From contig CAAEDC010000075.1 in assembly GCA_900754495.1 (NCBI GenBank), forward strand, positions 1 through 10,103: DNA of 10,103 bases, read 5' to 3'. This DNA is from Eggerthellaceae bacterium (GTDB taxonomy: Bacteria; Actinomycetota; Coriobacteriia; Coriobacteriales; Eggerthellaceae). Positions 6,954-10,103 of the stretch are shown here, in pieces. The translations under genes were made by a program, and so were the position numbers. The stretch's first letter is position 1, and each line of letters opens with the position of its first letter. Under the pieces are notes generated by a model, which was not told the DNA's origin, did no database searches, and worked only from the letters and a program-made list of their open reading frames with translations.

Positions 6954-7637
6954 ATGGAGCAGTACAAGCAGGAATTCATCGAGTTCATGGTGGAAAGCGA
7001 CGTGCTCAAGTTCGGCGAGTTCACGCTGAAGAGCGGCCGCAAATCCCCGTTCTTCATGAACGCGGGCGCCTATGTGACCGGCGAGCAGCTCAAGCGCCTG
7101 GGCGAGTACTACGCCCGCGCCATCCACGACAACTTCGGCCTCGACTTCGATGTGGTGTTCGGCCCCGCCTACAAGGGCATTCCGCTGGCGGTCGTCACGG
7201 CCATCGCGCTCCACGAGCTGTACGGCAAGGAGGTGCGCTACTGCTCCAACCGCAAGGAGGTCAAGGACCACGGCGCCGACGCGGGCAACCTGCTGGGCAG
7301 CGACCTGCATGACGGCGATCGCGTCGTGATGGTGGAGGACGTCACCACGTCCGGCAAGTCCATCGACGAGACGTATCCTGTCCTCATGGGCGCGGCCAAG
7401 GTCGACGTGAAGGGCCTGATCGTCTCGCTCAACCGCATGGAGGTGGGCAAGGGCGGCGTCAAGACCGCGCAGCGCGAGGTACAGGAGAAGTACGGATTCC
7501 CCGTGGCGTCCATCGTCAGCATGGCCGAGGTCACCGAGTACCTGTACAACCGCGAGGTGCAGGGCCGCGTCGTGATCGACGATGCGGTGAAGACCGCCCT
7601 CGACGCATACTACGAGCAGTACGGCGCCAAGGAGTAG
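6954..7637 (+). CDS. pyrE: Orotate phosphoribosyltransferase
   Basis: A 227-residue cytosolic enzyme that joins orotate and PRPP to make orotidine 5'-phosphate, the fifth step of de novo UMP synthesis; it acts as a dimer. Visible signatures are 'FTLKSGRKSPFF' (23-34), 'GPAYKGIPLA', the 'NRKEVKDHG' mobile loop with its catalytic-loop Lys/His residues, and the PRPP motif 'VMVEDVTTSGKS' around Glu128-Asp129. ATG 6954 is chosen because GGGAGGA sits 5 nt upstream and the family's N-terminus aligns there. An open frame extends back to 6825, but those residues are not family-like and span the promoter. Length is close to normal (E. coli 213). The gene is not next to other pyr genes here and appears monocistronic. 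It ends in TAG, with a hairpin 14 nt downstream. Confidence 0.96.
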   Translation: MEQYKQEFIEFMVESDVLKFGEFTLKSGRKSPFFMNAGAYVTGEQLKRLGEYYARAIHDNFGLDFDVVFGPAYKGIPLAVVTAIALHELYGKEVRYCSNRKEVKDHGADAGNLLGSDLHDGDRVVMVEDVTTSGKSIDETYPVLMGAAKVDVKGLIVSLNRMEVGKGGVKTAQREVQEKYGFPVASIVSMAEVTEYLYNREVQGRVVIDDAVKTALDAYYEQYGAKE

Positions 7638-7650
7638 AAAGTTGCAGCGG

Positions 7651-7693
7651 AACCGTCTTTTCTGGACGGTTTCGTTAAGATTTTACCCTTTGT
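7651..7693 (+). terminator. Probable intrinsic terminator of pyrE
   Basis: AACCGTC (7651-7657) pairs with GACGGTT (7665-7671) around a 7-nt loop. A T-rich but interrupted tail follows (TTTCGTTAAGATTTT). It is a moderate-strength intrinsic terminator by appearance. Confidence 0.6.
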
Positions 7694-7699
7694 AGTTAT

Positions 7700-7738
7700 A
7701 TCGGGGTCTGATTCCGCCGAGCGGAGTCAGGCCCCGAT
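7700..7738. repeat. Long near-perfect hairpin (18-bp stem, 3-nt loop)
   Basis: Bases 7700-7717 pair with 7721-7738 over 18 positions, two of them G-U wobbles (7707/7731 and 7712/7726), around the loop CGA. The outer stem reads ATCGGGG / CCCCGAT and the inner part CTGATTCCGC / GCGGAGTCAG. There is no T-tract on either side, so it is not a standard terminator. The form resembles REP-like or other dispersed palindromic intergenic elements. Confidence 0.75.
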
Positions 7739-7968
7739 CTGATTGTATCGGAGTTATACCAGGTCGCAGCATTGTCTCTCGGCGGTTCCGCTCAGTCTGC
7801 GGATCCAGATCCTTTCAAATCGCCCGTTTGTATCGGGCGGAGAGGTTAATTCTTGCTGAAACTGTCCATCTGAAAGGGATTTTCGGAAACTTTTTCGGGT
7901 TCTGCTTGCAGCGCGGCAGAACAGATCAAAATCTAAGTGTGAATCGCTCATATTTTCTGTATCCTCGC
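7739..7968. other. AT-richer intergenic stretch, no confident gene
   Basis: This stretch is clearly less GC-rich than its neighbours. It contains minor hairpins: CGCCCG/CGGGCG (7821-7826 with 7834-7839) and GTTCTGC/GCAGAAC (7899-7905 with 7916-7922). A 9-base repeat TTGTATCGG occurs at 7743-7751 and 7828-7836. A 65-codon minus-strand frame (7951 down to 7754) starts with ATG and has GAGGA 10 nt upstream. It is not a protein I recognise and is not called as a gene. Confidence 0.4.
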
Positions 7969-7996
7969 TTGCGCCTTCGAAGAGGGATGCTATAGT
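7969..7996 (+). promoter_or_regulatory. htpG promoter
   Basis: TTGCGC (7969-7974) and TATAGT (7991-7996) are separated by 16 bp, with an extended TGC just before the -10 (7988-7990). The start point would fall at about 8003, placing the CIRCE operator immediately downstream and giving a leader of about 130 nt. Confidence 0.6.
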
Positions 7997-8008
7997 TACC
8001 ACTGGTAA

Positions 8009-8035
8009 TTAGCACTCGCGCGATTCGACTGCTAA
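8009..8035. promoter_or_regulatory. CIRCE operator (HrcA binding site)
   Basis: TTAGCACTC, nine spacer bases, then GACTGCTAA. The established CIRCE consensus is TTAGCACTC-N9-GAGTGCTAA, so this matches 17 of 18 arm positions with the exact spacing. It lies just downstream of the predicted htpG start point, where HrcA binding would block transcription until heat stress. hrcA itself is not in the window. Confidence 0.92.
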
Positions 8036-8097
8036 CAGATCCCGCGAGCCCTCCGCGAAAGGGCGCAGGGGCTGCGGCGGGGCCGACCGCGCGGGGA

Positions 8098-8111
8098 GCA
8101 CGCAAGCGTGC
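8098..8111 (+). promoter_or_regulatory. Small hairpin before the htpG ribosome site
   Basis: GCACGC and GCGTGC are complementary around AA (or five pairs around CAAG), ending a few bases before the AAAGGAAG ribosome site (8117-8124). It is small, and any effect on translation is a guess. Confidence 0.35.
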
Positions 8112-8132
8112 CGAAGAAAGGAAGCGTTGCAC

Positions 8133-10061
8133 ATGCGCAAGTTCAAGACCGAGAGCAAAAAGCTGCTCGACCTGATGATCAACTCCATCTACACCAATCG
8201 CGAGATCTTTCTACGCGAGCTCATCTCCAACGCATCGGACGCGGTCGACAAGCTCTACTTCAAGAGCTTGACCGACAGCGACATCCAACTGTCCAAGGAC
8301 GAGCTGGGCATCATGGTCTCGTTCGACAAGGATGCCCGCACCGTCACGGTGTCCGACAGCGGCATCGGCATGGATAAGGACGATCTCGATCGCAACCTGG
8401 GCACCATCGCCCACTCCGACTCGATGGCCTTCAAGGAGGAGAACGCCGAGCAGCAGGGCGAGGACGTCGACATTATCGGTCAGTTCGGCGTGGGCTTCTA
8501 CTCCGCGTTCATGGTGGCCAAGAAGGTGCGCGTGGTCTCCAAGGCTTACGGCTCCGACCAGGCCTGGGCGTGGGAGAGCGACGGTGTCGAGGGCTACACG
8601 ATCGAGGAGGCCGAGCGCGAGAGCCACGGCACCGACGTCATCCTGACGCTCAAGGACAACACCGACGAGGAGGACTACGACTCCTACCTGTCCGAGTACG
8701 GCCTGAAGGACCTGATCAAGCGCTACAGCAACTACGTGCGCTACCCCATCAAGATGGAGGTCTCCAAGTCGCGCCAGAAGCCCAAGCCCGAGGACGCCGG
8801 CGACGACTACACGCCCGAGTACGAGGACTACACCGAGATCGACACCATCAACTCGATGATCCCGATCTGGAAGCGCCGCAAGTCCGACGTCTCCCAGGAG
8901 GAGTACAACGAGTTCTACAAGTCCGACTTCCATGACTTCGCCGATCCGGCGCGCACGATCTCGATCCATGCGGAGGGCGCGCTGTCCTACGACGCGCTGC
9001 TGTTCGTCCCCAGCCGCCAGCCGTACGACCTGTACGCCCGCGACTACAAGAAGGGCCTGGCACTGTACAGCTCCAACGTGCTCATCATGGAGAAGTGCGA
9101 GGAGCTGCTGCCCGACTACTTCAACTTCGTGCGCGGCGTCGTCGACAGCCAGGACCTCACGCTGAACATCTCGCGCGAGACGCTGCAGCACAACAGCCAG
9201 CTGCGCGCCATCGCCAAGCGCGTCGAGAAGAAGATCACCACCGATCTGGAGAGCATGCGCGACACCGACCGCGAGGGCTACGAGCAGTTCTTCGAGAACT
9301 TCGGCCGCGGCATCAAGTACGGCATCTACTCCAGCTACGGCATGAACAAAGACCAGCTCGCGCCGCTGCTGCTGTTCTACTCCGCCAAGAACCAGAAGAT
9401 GGTGACGCTCGACGAGTACATCAAGGCGATGGCCGATGACCAGGAGGCGATCTACTACGCCGCCGGCGATTCGATCGACCGCCTGGTCAAGATGCCGATC
9501 GTCAAGACCGTGCTGGGCAAGGGCTACGACGTGCTGCTGTGCACCCAGGACGTGGATGAGTTCTGCTTCATGGCGATGCACGACTACGGCGCCGACGAGA
9601 ACGGCGAGGGAGCCAAGGAGCTCAAGAACGTCGCCGGCGGCGACATCGACCTGGCATCCGAGGACGAGAAGAAGGAAGCCGAGGAGGTCACCAAGGAGAA
9701 CGAGGATCTGTTCGGCGCGATGAAGGACGCGCTGGGCGGCTCGGTGACCAAGGTCGTCGTCAGCTCGCGCCTCACCGACACGCCAGCGTGTATCACGGCG
9801 GAGGGCCCGGTGTCGCTCGAGATGGAGAAGATCATGTCGCGCAACCCCGAGGGCGGCGACGAGGTCAAGTCGCAGCGCGTGCTCGAGATCAACGCGAAGA
9901 GCCCGGTGTTCGAAGTGTTGAAGCAGGCCCAGGCGGACGGCGATGCCGACAAGGTGCGCCTGTACACCAACCTGCTGTACGATCAGGCGCTGCTGATCGA
10001 GGGCATCCAGCTCGACGATCCGGTCGCGTTCGCGCAGAATATCGTAAAATTGATGGCGTAG
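8133..10061 (+). CDS. htpG: Molecular chaperone HtpG (bacterial Hsp90)
   Basis: A 642-residue ATP-dependent cytosolic chaperone that acts as a dimer to remodel client proteins, often with the DnaK system. The N-terminal GHKL ATPase domain (about 1-215) shows 'FLRELISNASDA' with Glu29 and Asn33, 'VSDSGIGM' with Asp75, and 'IGQFGVGFYSAF'; these align to E. coli Glu34, Asn38 and Asp80. The middle domain carries 'GVVDSQDLTLNISRETLQ' with the expected Arg. The C-terminal dimerisation domain has an acidic run before it ('EDEKKEAEEVTKENED'). ATG 8133 is preferred over the upstream TTG 8127 because AGGAAG (8119-8124) is 8 nt from the ATG but only 2 nt from the TTG. The gene has its own promoter and a CIRCE operator, so HrcA repression and heat induction are likely. 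It ends in TAG followed by a terminator. Confidence 0.98.
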   Translation: MRKFKTESKKLLDLMINSIYTNREIFLRELISNASDAVDKLYFKSLTDSDIQLSKDELGIMVSFDKDARTVTVSDSGIGMDKDDLDRNLGTIAHSDSMAFKEENAEQQGEDVDIIGQFGVGFYSAFMVAKKVRVVSKAYGSDQAWAWESDGVEGYTIEEAERESHGTDVILTLKDNTDEEDYDSYLSEYGLKDLIKRYSNYVRYPIKMEVSKSRQKPKPEDAGDDYTPEYEDYTEIDTINSMIPIWKRRKSDVSQEEYNEFYKSDFHDFADPARTISIHAEGALSYDALLFVPSRQPYDLYARDYKKGLALYSSNVLIMEKCEELLPDYFNFVRGVVDSQDLTLNISRETLQHNSQLRAIAKRVEKKITTDLESMRDTDREGYEQFFENFGRGIKYGIYSSYGMNKDQLAPLLLFYSAKNQKMVTLDEYIKAMADDQEAIYYAAGDSIDRLVKMPIVKTVLGKGYDVLLCTQDVDEFCFMAMHDYGADENGEGAKELKNVAGGDIDLASEDEKKEAEEVTKENEDLFGAMKDALGGSVTKVVVSSRLTDTPACITAEGPVSLEMEKIMSRNPEGGDEVKSQRVLEINAKSPVFEVLKQAQADGDADKVRLYTNLLYDQALLIEGIQLDDPVAFAQNIVKLMA

Positions 10062-10065
10062 CCTG

Positions 10066-10099
10066 AAGCGCCGGCCGCGAGGCCGGCGCTTTTCGTTTT
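10066..10099 (+). terminator. Intrinsic terminator of htpG
   Basis: An 11-bp stem AAGCGCCGGCC / GGCCGGCGCTT (10066-10076 with 10081-10091) closes a GCGA tetraloop and is followed by TTCGTTTT. It begins 4 nt after the stop codon and is the strongest terminator in the window. Confidence 0.92.
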
Positions 10100-10103
10100 G
10101 GAC

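Noticed and set aside
7754-8002. 82-codon minus-strand frame starting at GTG 8002
   Set aside because: No ribosome site at that start, and it overlaps the htpG promoter; only the shorter 65-codon version is even arguable.
8211-9581. Minus-strand open frame of 456 codons
   Set aside because: Antisense to htpG, with repetitive Val/Leu/Asp composition typical of a GC-rich shadow frame.

Overview
The window looks like a chromosomal segment of a GC-rich actinobacterium, most likely of the class Coriobacteriia (Eggerthella/Gordonibacter/Adlercreutzia type). This is inference from the high GC at third codon positions, the gene content, and six of eight genes ending in TAG; no rRNA or other taxonomic marker is present. 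Most of it is housekeeping sequence, but several regulatory and decay features stand out.

Layout. (1) 39-2351, minus strand: a cobalamin-binding/radical SAM protein with a four-cysteine cluster region and a long variable tail. It appears to be transcribed from a promoter so close to its start codon that the mRNA may be leaderless. (2) 2352-2551: the divergent control region, holding a 28-bp perfect palindrome, a third copy of its half-site, and the promoter of the next operon. (3) 2552-4124, plus strand: an ATZ/TRZ-type amidohydrolase lacking the usual catalytic Glu, followed 4 nt later by a gene for a 70-residue single-span membrane protein. (4) 4266-5591: tatB-tatC, two core subunits of the twin-arginine protein exporter; tatA is not in the window. 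(5) 5763-6725: a RarD-type EamA transporter gene broken by a single amber codon at a normally Trp position. (6) 6954-7637: pyrE, de novo pyrimidine synthesis, standing alone. (7) 7638-8132: an AT-richer intergenic stretch with a terminator-like hairpin, a very long near-perfect hairpin, and a heat-shock control region (promoter, short palindrome, CIRCE operator). (8) 8133-10061: htpG (bacterial Hsp90), closed by a strong terminator.

The genes do not form one pathway. The clearest functional units are tatBC and the HrcA/CIRCE-controlled htpG. Three transcription units (amidohydrolase, tatBC, pyrE) share an extended -10 motif, TG(C/G)TA(T/C)CATGA. I found no CRISPR array, insertion sequence, tRNA or rRNA, and no convincing wholly new multi-gene system. 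The best leads are the palindrome array, the amber-interrupted transporter, the CIRCE box in front of htpG, and the altered amidohydrolase active site.
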